A program made the position numbers and the translations under genes. Positions 17,999 through 26,789 of a stretch of 64,000 bases of DNA are shown piece by piece (positions within the stretch are counted from its first letter, which is position 1; the number at the start of each line of letters is the position of its first letter). The notes below the pieces were generated by a model. It did no database searches. It was not told the DNA's origin and worked only from the letters and a program-made list of their open reading frames with translations. This DNA is from Clostridiales bacterium UBA2432. GTDB lineage: Bacteria > Bacillota > Clostridia > Lachnospirales > Vallitaleaceae. The DNA lies in assembly GCA_002342805.1 (NCBI GenBank), contig DDQW01000015.1, positions 30,640 through 94,639 of the forward strand, in the 5' to 3' direction.

Positions 17999-19738
17999 AT
18001 GATTGACGGAATTGTTTTAAGTAGTATAGTTCATGAGTTAAATACCACACTGACAGGTGGTCGCGTCGATAAAATCACACAACCTGAAAAGGATGAATTA
18101 ATTATACATATTCGCGCCGGAGGAAAAAAACAGCGTTTATTAATGACGGCTTCTGCGTCCATGCCAAGGGTGCATTTAACTTACGAGAATAAGTTAAATC
18201 CGGCTTCACCACCCTCATATTGTATGCTATTAAGAAAATATATAGGTAATGCACGTATTATTGGCATTACACAACTCGGTTTAGAGCGAATTGTAAAAAT
18301 CTCTCTAGAACAATTGAATGAATTAGGTGATCTTTGCACTTATAACTTGATTATTGAAGTTATGGGAAAACATAGTAATATTATTCTTTGTGACCAAAAC
18401 AACCTGGTTCTTGATAGTATAAAGCGGATTGGTGCAAATACTAGTCGTGTACGTCAAGTCTTTCCGGGACAGACTTACACGACCCCACCGGATCAAGATA
18501 AGAAAAATATTTTGGAATTACCTTCAGAAGATGACGTGTTGACGCTTTTAAAGAATCAAAGAACAGACCTGTATAAGGCCTTATATCAAGCTTTTACGGG
18601 CTTAAGTCCTTTTATTGCAAATAATATATGTTTAGCTGCCGATGTTGATGGCAATGGCCATATTGAAGGAATGACAAATGAAGAATTCATTTTGATTTAT
18701 CAACAATTGAAAATTCTTCAGCAACGACTTTTGGATCATGATGATCAACCGGTACTCATCCGCTTAGAAAATGGCGAAATATCTGATTATCATTCGCTCC
18801 TACTCACCGACACTTTACCTGGGCATCAATTAGAAGCTTTTGATTCTATTAGTGAACTGATTAATTATTTTTATGAAGCACGTTCTGTCCAAGTAAGAAT
18901 GAAACAAAAAACTCAAGATTTACGTCGTATTGTTCAAGTTTCCCTAGAACGTTGTTATAAGAAGTTGGACATCCAAGAACGTCAACTTGAAGACACCAAA
19001 AATATGGATACCTTTAAAATAAAAGGTGAACTGATTCTCGCCAATCAATACCAAATTAAGCCGGGGATTAAAGAGATTGATTTATTTAACTATTATACAA
19101 ATAAAATGGTAACCATACATCTCGACCCGACAAAAACAGCTATCCAAAATTCCAACAAAGCTTTTGATAAATACGCTAAGAAAAAGCGAACAAAAGAAGC
19201 GGTTACCAAGCAAGTGAAAAATACACGAGATGAACTCAAGTATTTAGAGTCCGTAAAATATACATTGGACTCTATCCTTCATGAAGATGATATTGAAGAA
19301 ATTCGACATGAGTTAATGTCAACAGGCTATATTAAATTTCGCCATAGTAAGCGTAAACGTTCCAAAAGTAAGCCCTATCATTATCTTTCTAGCGACGGTT
19401 TTCACATGTATGTTGGAAAAAACAACTATCAAAACGAAGAATTATCCATGAAGTTTGCCAATGGTTCAGATTGGTGGTTCCATACGAAAGAAGTTCCCGG
19501 TTCCCATGTTATTGTAAAATGTGAAGGAGATGAATTACCGGATCGAGCATTTGAAGAGGCTGCTGCTTTAGCCGCTTATTATAGTAAGGCACGCCTAAGC
19601 ACAAAGGTTACCGTCGACTATACACAAAAAAAACATTTAAAAAAACCTGCCGGAAGCCCGCCAGGTTATGTCATCTATCATACGAATTATTCACTTTTTA
19701 TTGATCCGGATATTTCCGGTTTAACTCTCGTGGAATAA
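17999..19738 (+). CDS. rqcH: Rqc2 homolog RqcH (NFACT / FbpA family)
   Basis: Ribosome-quality-control factor that binds obstructed 50S subunits with peptidyl-tRNA and recruits tRNA-Ala to add alanine tails marking the nascent chain for degradation. 579 residues, normal length. NFACT-N (about 1-220, with GGRVDKI and EVMGKHSNIIL), a helical and coiled-coil middle (about 290-440) and NFACT-R (about 450-560, with SSDGFHMYVGKNN and NGSDWWFHTKEVPGSHV). The family's Asp-Arg dyad appears here as Glu96-Arg97 (GLERIV). Single gene with its own promoter, GAGAGGAG RBS. Confidence 0.94.
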   Translation: MIDGIVLSSIVHELNTTLTGGRVDKITQPEKDELIIHIRAGGKKQRLLMTASASMPRVHLTYENKLNPASPPSYCMLLRKYIGNARIIGITQLGLERIVKISLEQLNELGDLCTYNLIIEVMGKHSNIILCDQNNLVLDSIKRIGANTSRVRQVFPGQTYTTPPDQDKKNILELPSEDDVLTLLKNQRTDLYKALYQAFTGLSPFIANNICLAADVDGNGHIEGMTNEEFILIYQQLKILQQRLLDHDDQPVLIRLENGEISDYHSLLLTDTLPGHQLEAFDSISELINYFYEARSVQVRMKQKTQDLRRIVQVSLERCYKKLDIQERQLEDTKNMDTFKIKGELILANQYQIKPGIKEIDLFNYYTNKMVTIHLDPTKTAIQNSNKAFDKYAKKKRTKEAVTKQVKNTRDELKYLESVKYTLDSILHEDDIEEIRHELMSTGYIKFRHSKRKRSKSKPYHYLSSDGFHMYVGKNNYQNEELSMKFANGSDWWFHTKEVPGSHVIVKCEGDELPDRAFEEAAALAAYYSKARLSTKVTVDYTQKKHLKKPAGSPPGYVIYHTNYSLFIDPDISGLTLVE

Positions 19739-19758
19739 AGACGATCCAAGATTATTCG

Positions 19759-19799
19759 AAGCACATGTTACTGAAATCACATTTTTGTAGCATGTGCTT
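19759..19799. terminator. Hairpin between convergent rqcH and recN
   Basis: A 13-bp stem with one wobble, AAGCACATGTTAC with GTAGCATGTGCTT (19759-19771 / 19787-19799), overlapping the last codons of recN. No strong T-run on either side, so it may act as a weak bidirectional terminator or a 3'-end stabiliser. Confidence 0.4.
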
Positions 19800-21462
19800 T
19801 CATTTCGATTGCATTTGCGACAGTTATCTCTGTCGTTTTTGCACCACTTAACATACGCGCCAATTCCTGTACACTTTCTTCATGATTAAGCTCTTTCATC
19901 ATAGTCACCGTAAAATCGCTCATCGTTTCTTTATGAATAAGAAAATGGCAATCTGACATGGCTGCAATTTGCGGAAGGTGTGTAATACAGATAAGTTGAC
20001 GCTCTTTAGAAAGGGTCTTCATGCGTTCAGCTACTTTTTGTGCTGTAATACCACTAATACCTGAGTCAATCTCATCAAACACCAAGGTATCAACACCGTC
20101 AACGCTTGATAATATGGATTTGATTGCAAGCATAACACGGCTTAATTCACCACCGGAAGCAACATCGGATAAAGGTTTTTTCTGCTCTCCTTTATTGGTT
20201 GAAATCATAAAGACAATATGATCTCTACCTGAAGGTGTGTAGTTATCTAAGGCTTCAACAGATATACCAAATTCAGCATGCTCCAAATTTAGAGCTTTTA
20301 AAGCCTTTGTTATGTTTGCACCAAGCTTTAAAGCTCCTTTTTTACGGATTGCTGTTAATTTCCCTGCAAATATTTTCATCTCCTCTTCCAGCTCTTTTAA
20401 TCGTTTTTTTGTTTTAAGAAGGTTTTCTTCGAAGTGCACAAGACGTGCCAATTCTTCTTCTTTTTTATTCTTGTATGTCAGAATATCTTCAATCGTATCC
20501 CCATACTTAAGTTTAAGACTATTGATCGTGTTTAAACGTTCCTCAGCATTATGAAGTTCTTCTTCATAGGATTCTTCGTCATCTAGATAGTTTGACAGGT
20601 CATGATGTATAATATTAAGGATATCTTCTACCTGCACAAGACTCTCTATAAAATTAGACAGTTCTTCATCATAGGCTAACACACGATTCAACTCACCAAT
20701 ATACTTTGAAACAATTGAGGAAAAATCCGGTTGGTCATAAAACGTACCTTCCATATTGGATAAAACCGTAATAATCTTATTACGATGAGATAAACGATCA
20801 AAGATTTTTTGATTTTCCTCATCTTCTCCTAATGTCAGTTCAGCCTTTACAATTTCATCAATTTCAAATTCTAAAAAGGCTATTTCTCGACGACGTTTTT
20901 CATCGTCATATAAATCCTCATTAATGGAATCCAATAAGTGACGATGCAATTTATAAGCATCACTAAATTGACCTTGAATGCTTAATAGTTCTTCACCAAT
21001 ATAACGATCTAACATTTGTAATTGTTTTTTCGAACTTAAAAGTGATTGATGTTCATGTTGTGAATGTATATCAATGAGATATGCTGCGAGACGTCGAATG
21101 ACTTCTTGACGAACAACTTCTCCGTTGACACGAAATACACTCCGTCCGTTTTGAGCTGTTTTTCGATTCATAATAATAGATTCATCATCATCGGCGACAC
21201 CGTTTTCTTTTAGAATACGATGAATCTCTTGTTTTTCAGGACCTAATCGCCGAATGTCAAATACACATTCAACAAACGCTTCCTTTGCACCCGTCCGAAT
21301 AAAATCTTTTTTGATCTTAGCCCCTAGGACATAATGAATTGAGCCAAGTATAATTGATTTTCCTGCACCGGTCTCCCCGGTTAAGATGTTTAAGCCTTCA
21401 TTGAAGTCAATATCTAGTTCTTCGATTAATGCAATGTTTTTAACATGAAGGTATGCCAGCAT
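19777..21462 (-). CDS. recN: DNA repair protein RecN
   Basis: SMC-like ATPase acting early in double-strand-break repair. 561 residues, full length. N-terminal Walker A GETGAGKSIILGSIHYVLG, long central coiled coils (about 150-370), C-terminal signature SGGELSRVMLA and Walker B TLVFDEIDSGISG. It lies 9 nt after argR, the arrangement found in most Firmicutes. No LexA box is visible just upstream; it sits deep in an operon. Confidence 0.97.
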   Translation of the reverse strand: MLAYLHVKNIALIEELDIDFNEGLNILTGETGAGKSIILGSIHYVLGAKIKKDFIRTGAKEAFVECVFDIRRLGPEKQEIHRILKENGVADDDESIIMNRKTAQNGRSVFRVNGEVVRQEVIRRLAAYLIDIHSQHEHQSLLSSKKQLQMLDRYIGEELLSIQGQFSDAYKLHRHLLDSINEDLYDDEKRRREIAFLEFEIDEIVKAELTLGEDEENQKIFDRLSHRNKIITVLSNMEGTFYDQPDFSSIVSKYIGELNRVLAYDEELSNFIESLVQVEDILNIIHHDLSNYLDDEESYEEELHNAEERLNTINSLKLKYGDTIEDILTYKNKKEEELARLVHFEENLLKTKKRLKELEEEMKIFAGKLTAIRKKGALKLGANITKALKALNLEHAEFGISVEALDNYTPSGRDHIVFMISTNKGEQKKPLSDVASGGELSRVMLAIKSILSSVDGVDTLVFDEIDSGISGITAQKVAERMKTLSKERQLICITHLPQIAAMSDCHFLIHKETMSDFTVTMMKELNHEESVQELARMLSGAKTTEITVANAIEMKAHATKM

Positions 21463-21471
21463 ATATCCTCC

Positions 21472-21927
21472 TTATGCACTGTGTATAATTCGATTCAGTT
21501 TCTCCATAATAGAAATGCAATCTTCTTCTGTTCTTACGGCACAAAATATAGTATCATCACCCGCTATAGACCCTACAATCTCATCAAAATCTAAGGCGTC
21601 AATAGCTGCAGCAACTGCCATTGCCATTCCGGTTAACGTTTGTACAACAATCATATTCATTGCACGATCCATACTAATATAACCATCTTGTAAAACACGA
21701 ATATACTTTTCATTGAGATTCATTGTTTTTTCTTGAAGTACGACGTATTTTTGACGACCATCCGGCAAAGAAACCTTCGTCAGCTTCAAATCGCGAATAT
21801 CACGAGATATTGTTGCTTGTGTCACTTCAAACCCATCTTGATGCAATAAGTCCGCAAGTTCATCTTGCGTCTCAATCACTCGTTCACTAATTAATTGTAA
21901 AATCTTTGTTTGCCGTTTTATTTTCAT
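21472..21927 (-). CDS. argR: Arginine repressor ArgR/AhrC
   Basis: Arginine-dependent transcription regulator of arginine biosynthesis and catabolism. 151 residues, standard. N-terminal winged helix (about 1-70, with TQDELADLLHQDGFEVTQAT, SRDIRDLKL) and C-terminal oligomerisation/arginine-binding domain with GSIAGDDTIFCAVRT. The conserved nadK-argR-recN order is by descent; no arginine gene is in the window. Confidence 0.96.
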   Translation of the reverse strand: MKIKRQTKILQLISERVIETQDELADLLHQDGFEVTQATISRDIRDLKLTKVSLPDGRQKYVVLQEKTMNLNEKYIRVLQDGYISMDRAMNMIVVQTLTGMAMAVAAAIDALDFDEIVGSIAGDDTIFCAVRTEEDCISIMEKLNRIIHSA

Positions 21928-21954
21928 AGGACCACCTTCATATAGATTATTGAT

Positions 21955-22800
21955 TTACGATAACTTTCTTCGTAAAATTTCAAAAAAATCATTATTACAT
22001 AAGCGCATTAACTTGACCTTTTTAGATGCCTTGCCAATCCGAATAATATCTGTGGTATTAACACGAGTCACTTCTTGCCCATCAACGGTTACAAGCAAAT
22101 CATTCACATGCTTATTACGCGGTTGGTCAAATCGTATATCAATAACATCTTCTCCGGACAAAACGATACTTCGTGCAGTTAATGAATGGGGACATATAGG
22201 CGTTAAGATAACCACCTCATTGTTGGGAGTTATAATGGGTCCACCTGCAGACAAGTTATAGGCCGTTGATCCCGTTGGTGTTGAGATAATAATACCATCC
22301 GCTCGATAAGTATTCATATATGCGTCATTGACATATACGTCATAACTTATAATTCTTGAAATTGATTGACGGGTAATGACGATATCATTAAGCGCTCTAC
22401 CGATATCTTTATGATTTTGTACGGTTGCAGTCACCATCATTCGTTCTTCAACAATAAATTCATCGTTAATAAATGCTTGAAGCGCTTCTTCGAGTTCGCT
22501 CAGCTCAATTTCTGCCAAAAAACCTAAATTTCCTAGATTAATGCCTAGGAGAGGAATATCAAAATCGACATATTTTCGGCTTGTAGAAATTATCGTCCCA
22601 TCCCCACCAAGAATAATCGCGTAATCAATCTCATATAATTGCTCATCCTCTATACAAAGATGAGAAAATCCATGATGATGACGATATTCACTGGGCATAA
22701 ATATTTGTACACTTTTACTATTAAACCATGCAATAACGCGTTGCGTGATCATAAAAGAAGGATCTTTTGATGGATTAGGTACAATGAGTATCTTTTTCAT
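21955..22800 (-). CDS. nadK: NAD kinase
   Basis: Phosphorylates NAD to NADP. 281 residues from the ATG at 22800, giving the usual N-terminus MKKILIVPNPSKD; the longer frame to 22848 would overlap tlyA. Motifs GGDGT (within ILGGDGTIIS), GINLGNLGFLAE and PTGSTAYNLSAGGP are complete. It follows tlyA by 4 nt and precedes argR. Confidence 0.96.
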   Translation of the reverse strand: MKKILIVPNPSKDPSFMITQRVIAWFNSKSVQIFMPSEYRHHHGFSHLCIEDEQLYEIDYAIILGGDGTIISTSRKYVDFDIPLLGINLGNLGFLAEIELSELEEALQAFINDEFIVEERMMVTATVQNHKDIGRALNDIVITRQSISRIISYDVYVNDAYMNTYRADGIIISTPTGSTAYNLSAGGPIITPNNEVVILTPICPHSLTARSIVLSGEDVIDIRFDQPRNKHVNDLLVTVDGQEVTRVNTTDIIRIGKASKKVKLMRLCNNDFFEILRRKLS

Positions 22801-22804
22801 AGCA

Positions 22805-23641
22805 TCACTTTCTATACAAGTCACGATGTGCATGATTAACAAGTTCATTGACGCTTTTTACATATATTTCATTCATATCTTGACGAGATTCTAGGGTTGA
22901 ATCCTCTAACTTTTGGGCGCAAATCAAGTATTCAATATTCCCTTCCGGACCTGTAATCGGCGAATAACTGAGTCCCATAACAGTTAAGCCTATTGAGCTG
23001 AAGGTATGTATAAGAGATTCAATAACTTCTTGATGAACACCTGGATCTCGAACCACACCTTTTTTACCGATTTTATCCCGGCCGGCTTCAAATTGTGGTT
23101 TGATTAAGCATACAATATGGCTCGATTCTTTCATTAATGCATAGACCGCCGGCAAGACTTTTTTTAATGATATAAACGATACATCAATAGATACAAAATC
23201 TAAGGGATCTGGAATTTCAGCATCTGTGACGTATCGAATATTTGTTTTTTCAAGGCAAATAACACGAGCATCTTGTCTTAGGCTCCAATCAAATTGTCCA
23301 TAACCAACATCTACAGAAAAGACTTTTATTGCTCCATGTTGGAGCATACAATCCGTAAAGCCCCCCGTTGATGCACCTACATCCATACACACTTTGCCTT
23401 CTAAATCAAGGTCAAAACTTTGAATTGCTTTTTGAAGCTTCAAGCCTCCTCGACTAACATAAGGATTGGGGTCTTTTTTTACGTGTATCTTTGCTGTTAT
23501 CGCAATCTTTGTCCCCGCCTTATCTTCACGTTGCCCATCAACAAAAACCAAGCCAGCCATAATCATTTTTTTTGCTTTTTCTCGTGTAGTAATGTATCCT
23601 TTTTCAACGAGTAATACATCTAAACGTTCTTTATTCGCCAT
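22805..23641 (-). CDS. tlyA: TlyA family rRNA (cytidine-2'-O)-methyltransferase
   Basis: S4 RNA-binding domain (about 3-60, LDVLLVEKGYITTREKAKKMI) followed by an FtsJ-like SAM methyltransferase (DVGASTGGFTDCMLQHGA, VGYGQFDWSLRQD). Historically called hemolysin A; characterised members methylate 16S/23S rRNA. About 278 residues. I prefer the ATG at 23641, with AAAGAG about 9 nt upstream; another ATG lies 6 nt earlier. Overlaps the dxs stop by 11 nt. Assigned by family, target base not provable here. Confidence 0.92.
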   Translation of the reverse strand: MANKERLDVLLVEKGYITTREKAKKMIMAGLVFVDGQREDKAGTKIAITAKIHVKKDPNPYVSRGGLKLQKAIQSFDLDLEGKVCMDVGASTGGFTDCMLQHGAIKVFSVDVGYGQFDWSLRQDARVICLEKTNIRYVTDAEIPDPLDFVSIDVSFISLKKVLPAVYALMKESSHIVCLIKPQFEAGRDKIGKKGVVRDPGVHQEVIESLIHTFSSIGLTVMGLSYSPITGPEGNIEYLICAQKLEDSTLESRQDMNEIYVKSVNELVNHAHRDLYRK

Positions 23642-25532
23642 GTTCATTCGCTCTTTCTATCTTTAATACGCGACTTAGTAATCCCTCAACATCAATATGT
23701 AAGGCATGATTCAAATCGGTAATCTTACCGTGGGTAACAAACTGATTATCAATGCCGATACCATAAACACGAGGATGTTCGTATTTGGTGTTTTGAGAAC
23801 TTTCTAGCAACATTTGTGCAATACGACTTTGGACCCCTCCATATTTGACGTTTTCTTCAAATATATAAATACGACGGTAGGTCTTTGAACAGTGTTCGAT
23901 GAAGCCTGCATCAATAGGATTCACAAACCGTAAGTTAATGAAATCGCAGGGATAACCTTCTTCTTCTAGTTTTTCTTGTACTTGCACAAGACGTGAATAA
24001 AAATGTCCCACCCCTACTAATAAGACATTGTTATTTTCCTGAACAATCCATTCCGGTTGACCATATTCAATGGGTGCACCTAAGGATTGACTATCATCCT
24101 TGCCTTTTGGATATCGAATTGCAATTGGTCCTTCATTATATGTCGATGCAAATTCTAGCATCGCTTCTAATTCTTTTCCGGATTTTGGGGCCATAACCGT
24201 CATATTAGGAATATGGCTTAGGTAAGACAAATCAAATAAACCTTGATGCGTTTCTCCATCTTCACCAACAATACCTGCCCGGTCAACACAAAAAACAACC
24301 GGTAATCTTTGTATAGCGACATCATGAATGACTTGATCATATGCACGCTGCAAAAAGGACGAATATACCACAAAAAAAGGTTTGTAGCCTTGCGTCGCTA
24401 GTCCTGCTGAGAATGTTACTGCATGTTGTTCTGCAATCCCTACATCAAAAAAGCGTTTTGGATATTGTTCAGAAAATGAACCGAGTCCGGTTCCGCTACA
24501 CATAGCGGCCGTAACTGCAACAATCTTCCGGTCATCTTTTGCAAGACGTGTTAAGGTACTTCCTACAATCTCAGAATAAGAGGGCTTAGTTTTTTCGACA
24601 CTCATATGAAAATCACCATTTCTCTTATTAAAGGGCTTAACTCCATGATAGGTCATTGGATCACGTTCTGCCGGATTATATCCTTTCCCCTTAACCGTTA
24701 GGGTATGGATAATTACTGGACCATTAACATGCTTGGCCTGTTCAAACGTCGTGATTAATTGACGAATATCATGCCCATCAATGGGTCCTAAATAGGTATA
24801 TCCAAGTTCTTCAAACAACATTCCCGGAACCACCAATTGTTTTACACCATTTTTGATGCCACGAACCCCTTTAACAATGGAATTACCGACTTTAGGTATT
24901 TTTCGAAGCGTGACTTCAATATCATTCTTCACTTCATTATAAAATTCACCGGTTCGAAAACGATCTAAATATAAGGCTAAGCCCCCAACATTACGATCAA
25001 TCGACATCTGATTATCATTAAGAATTATTATAAAGTTTTTGTTAATGTGAGCCCCGTTATTTAAAGCTTCATAAGCCATACCACCCGTTAATGCACCATC
25101 TCCAATGACAGGGATGATAAATTCTTCACCTTTGCTTAAATCTCTGGCTACTGCCATACCTATACCGGCCGAAATAGATGTTGATGAATGTCCGGTATCA
25201 AAACAGTCATGGATACTCTCATGGCGTTTTGGAAAGCCGGATATTCCATTCCATTGACGGATTGATGACATCTGATCACGACGGCCTGTCAAAATCTTAT
25301 GTACATAGGCTTGATGTCCTACATCCCAAATAATTTTATCCTCAGGGGAATTAAAGCACTTATGTAAAGCTAGGGTTAATTCAACGACACCTAAGTTTGA
25401 GCTTAAATGACCACCTGTTTCCGAAGTTACATCTATAAGAAAACGACGAATTTCATTCGCTAATTTTTTCATTTCTAATATATTCAATTGTTTTACATCT
25501 GACGGTTCGTTAATTGTTGGTAGAATTTTCAT
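23631..25532 (-). CDS. dxs: 1-deoxy-D-xylulose-5-phosphate synthase
   Basis: Thiamin-diphosphate enzyme condensing pyruvate and glyceraldehyde-3-phosphate, the first step of the MEP isoprenoid pathway. 633 residues, full length. Visible: GHQAYVHKILTGR, ThDP motif GDGALTGG...NDNQMSIDRNVGG, and the transketolase pyrimidine-binding region with DRAGIVGEDGETHQG. It follows the OapA-like gene by 10 nt. Coupling of ispA and dxs in one operon fits isoprenoid precursor supply. Confidence 0.98.
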   Translation of the reverse strand: MKILPTINEPSDVKQLNILEMKKLANEIRRFLIDVTSETGGHLSSNLGVVELTLALHKCFNSPEDKIIWDVGHQAYVHKILTGRRDQMSSIRQWNGISGFPKRHESIHDCFDTGHSSTSISAGIGMAVARDLSKGEEFIIPVIGDGALTGGMAYEALNNGAHINKNFIIILNDNQMSIDRNVGGLALYLDRFRTGEFYNEVKNDIEVTLRKIPKVGNSIVKGVRGIKNGVKQLVVPGMLFEELGYTYLGPIDGHDIRQLITTFEQAKHVNGPVIIHTLTVKGKGYNPAERDPMTYHGVKPFNKRNGDFHMSVEKTKPSYSEIVGSTLTRLAKDDRKIVAVTAAMCSGTGLGSFSEQYPKRFFDVGIAEQHAVTFSAGLATQGYKPFFVVYSSFLQRAYDQVIHDVAIQRLPVVFCVDRAGIVGEDGETHQGLFDLSYLSHIPNMTVMAPKSGKELEAMLEFASTYNEGPIAIRYPKGKDDSQSLGAPIEYGQPEWIVQENNNVLLVGVGHFYSRLVQVQEKLEEEGYPCDFINLRFVNPIDAGFIEHCSKTYRRIYIFEENVKYGGVQSRIAQMLLESSQNTKYEHPRVYGIGIDNQFVTHGKITDLNHALHIDVEGLLSRVLKIERANEHGE

Positions 25533-25542
25533 CTGTTTACAC

Positions 25543-26127
25543 CTATTTTCTTCTAAAAGTTAACCGCTTAAAATAATACATAATCAAACCAATTCGATAA
25601 ACAATTGTATTTGAAAAGCGTAAAGCCACTTCTTTTCCAATAGCCTTTCCACCCACTGTTAATGCCGCAATAAAACCTCCAAGGACTATACCTAAAAGAA
25701 GTTCCTGACGATTTGAATCCAACATCAGTTTGATTATAATTGCTGCTGAAGCACTACCTGAAATAATTCCTGCAATATCTCCAATCACATCATTAAAAAA
25801 GTTCGAAACACTAGATGCATTTCGAATGATTACAACACTCTCTTTGGCACCTTTTACTCGACTTGCAGCCATAGAATGAAAGGGTGTTTCGTTTGCTGCT
25901 GTTACTGCAATACCAATTAAATCCGAAAAAATACCCATAAAAATAATGAATAACAAGATAATTACAGCACCACTTAATGAAAGAATATCCATGAAAATCA
26001 TGGAAAAATATCCTAAGATCATTGCAATAAACAGCGTAATCACTGTAATACTTACAATCCAATGATAATTTACTTTTCGATTTACATTTTTTTGTCGAAA
26101 CTTAAATTTTCGCTCTGTTTTTCTCAA
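25543..26127 (-). CDS. oapA: OLE-associated membrane protein (OapA-like, CNNM/DUF21-like)
   Basis: 194-residue integral membrane protein: a basic N-terminus (about 1-20, RKTERKFKFRQK), hydrophobic segments near residues 22-45, 48-75, 108-128 and 140-162, and a basic C-terminus. The middle (DLIGIAVTAANETPFHSMAASRVKG) resembles the DUF21/CNNM membrane domain, but there are no CBS domains. Start is TTG at 26127 with AAGGAG 7 nt upstream. It lies immediately downstream of the putative OLE RNA and 10 nt before dxs, the position, size and topology of OapA, which binds OLE RNA at the membrane. Assignment rests on family resemblance and context. The protein-RNA pair is linked in the literature to cold, short-chain alcohol and Mg2+ stress; any such role here is inferred. 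Confidence 0.82.
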   Translation of the reverse strand: MRKTERKFKFRQKNVNRKVNYHWIVSITVITLFIAMILGYFSMIFMDILSLSGAVIILLFIIFMGIFSDLIGIAVTAANETPFHSMAASRVKGAKESVVIIRNASSVSNFFNDVIGDIAGIISGSASAAIIIKLMLDSNRQELLLGIVLGGFIAALTVGGKAIGKEVALRFSNTIVYRIGLIMYYFKRLTFRRK

Positions 26128-26149
26128 CGATGTACTCCTTCATCCATTC

Positions 26150-26754
26150 CCTTATATATAAGTTACTAAAGATAATTTGTAGCGTAAATTTTGAAGCTTG
26201 TGGTCTAGCAGGTTTTCCCATGAACGCACTCTATTGTCACCAAAAAAAGCGGTTTCCCTTTAAGCCTTCATTATAGCTGTCGCCAAACTATAAGCTAGAT
26301 CGCCTTTAACCCCACCGTAATCCACTACAAATCTGTTTCCAACAGCCTAGAAGTTTTCCTTTCTAACTTTCAATATTCCTAGCCTTTTTAGCAAAGACAT
26401 GTTTCAAATGACAATAGCTTCAGGTTCTTGGCCGAGAACCTTCCACCTAAATCAATTATCCCCACTCCTCCACGCAAGGCAGGCTACACTGTCCACAGCT
26501 TTCGCCGCATGACAGGTTTATTCCGACTCCGTAAGCCATCTTCCAAAAGATATTCCCACGATAGTCGGTCTCCACGACGATAGGGTCAACGCCCACATGC
26601 CGTTGTGGATCGCCCTAACATCTTAACTCCCAGCATCAGCCCGCAACTGGGCGTCGCCAGCCAACACCAGGAACTTCATCGATATGCCCTTTGACGGATT
26701 TTTAGGCCCGCTTTCAGAATAAGAAAATTAACTAGAATACTGCATCTTCAGTTA
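26150..26754 (-). ncRNA. ole: Putative OLE RNA (ornate large extremophilic RNA)
   Basis: The only long gene-free stretch in the window, about 600 nt, transcribed on the minus strand. 26461-26700 is about 55% G+C by hand count, against an AT-rich surround. There is no plausible ORF, and many local stems are present, for example GGTTCT/AGAACC (26423-26440) and CTGG/CCAG (26647-26660). A strong promoter sits just upstream (26761-26789). Context matches the known OLE locus: downstream of nusB-xseA-xseB-ispA and directly before the oapA-like gene and dxs-tlyA-argR-recN. No T-run separates it from oapA, so the RNA is probably also part of the operon transcript or processed from it. Ends are estimates: 5' from the promoter, 3' from the oapA RBS. 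Confidence 0.85.
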
Positions 26755-26760
26755 AACATT

Positions 26761-26789
26761 ATTATACCATATTTATACAATGATTCCAA
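26761..26789 (-). promoter_or_regulatory. Promoter for the OLE RNA / oapA / dxs transcript
   Basis: Minus strand TTGGAA (26784-26789), 17-nt spacer, TATAAT (26761-26766) with extended TGG. It overlaps the stop codon of the PAP2-like gene and would start RNA near 26754. It lets the non-coding RNA be made at a level independent of the upstream operon. Confidence 0.75.

Noticed and set aside
26128..26772. Degraded gene, insertion-sequence remnant, tmRNA or RNase P RNA as explanation of the gap
   Set aside because: No ORF remnant, no terminal repeats, no tRNA-like ends seen; length, promoter and neighbours fit OLE RNA better.
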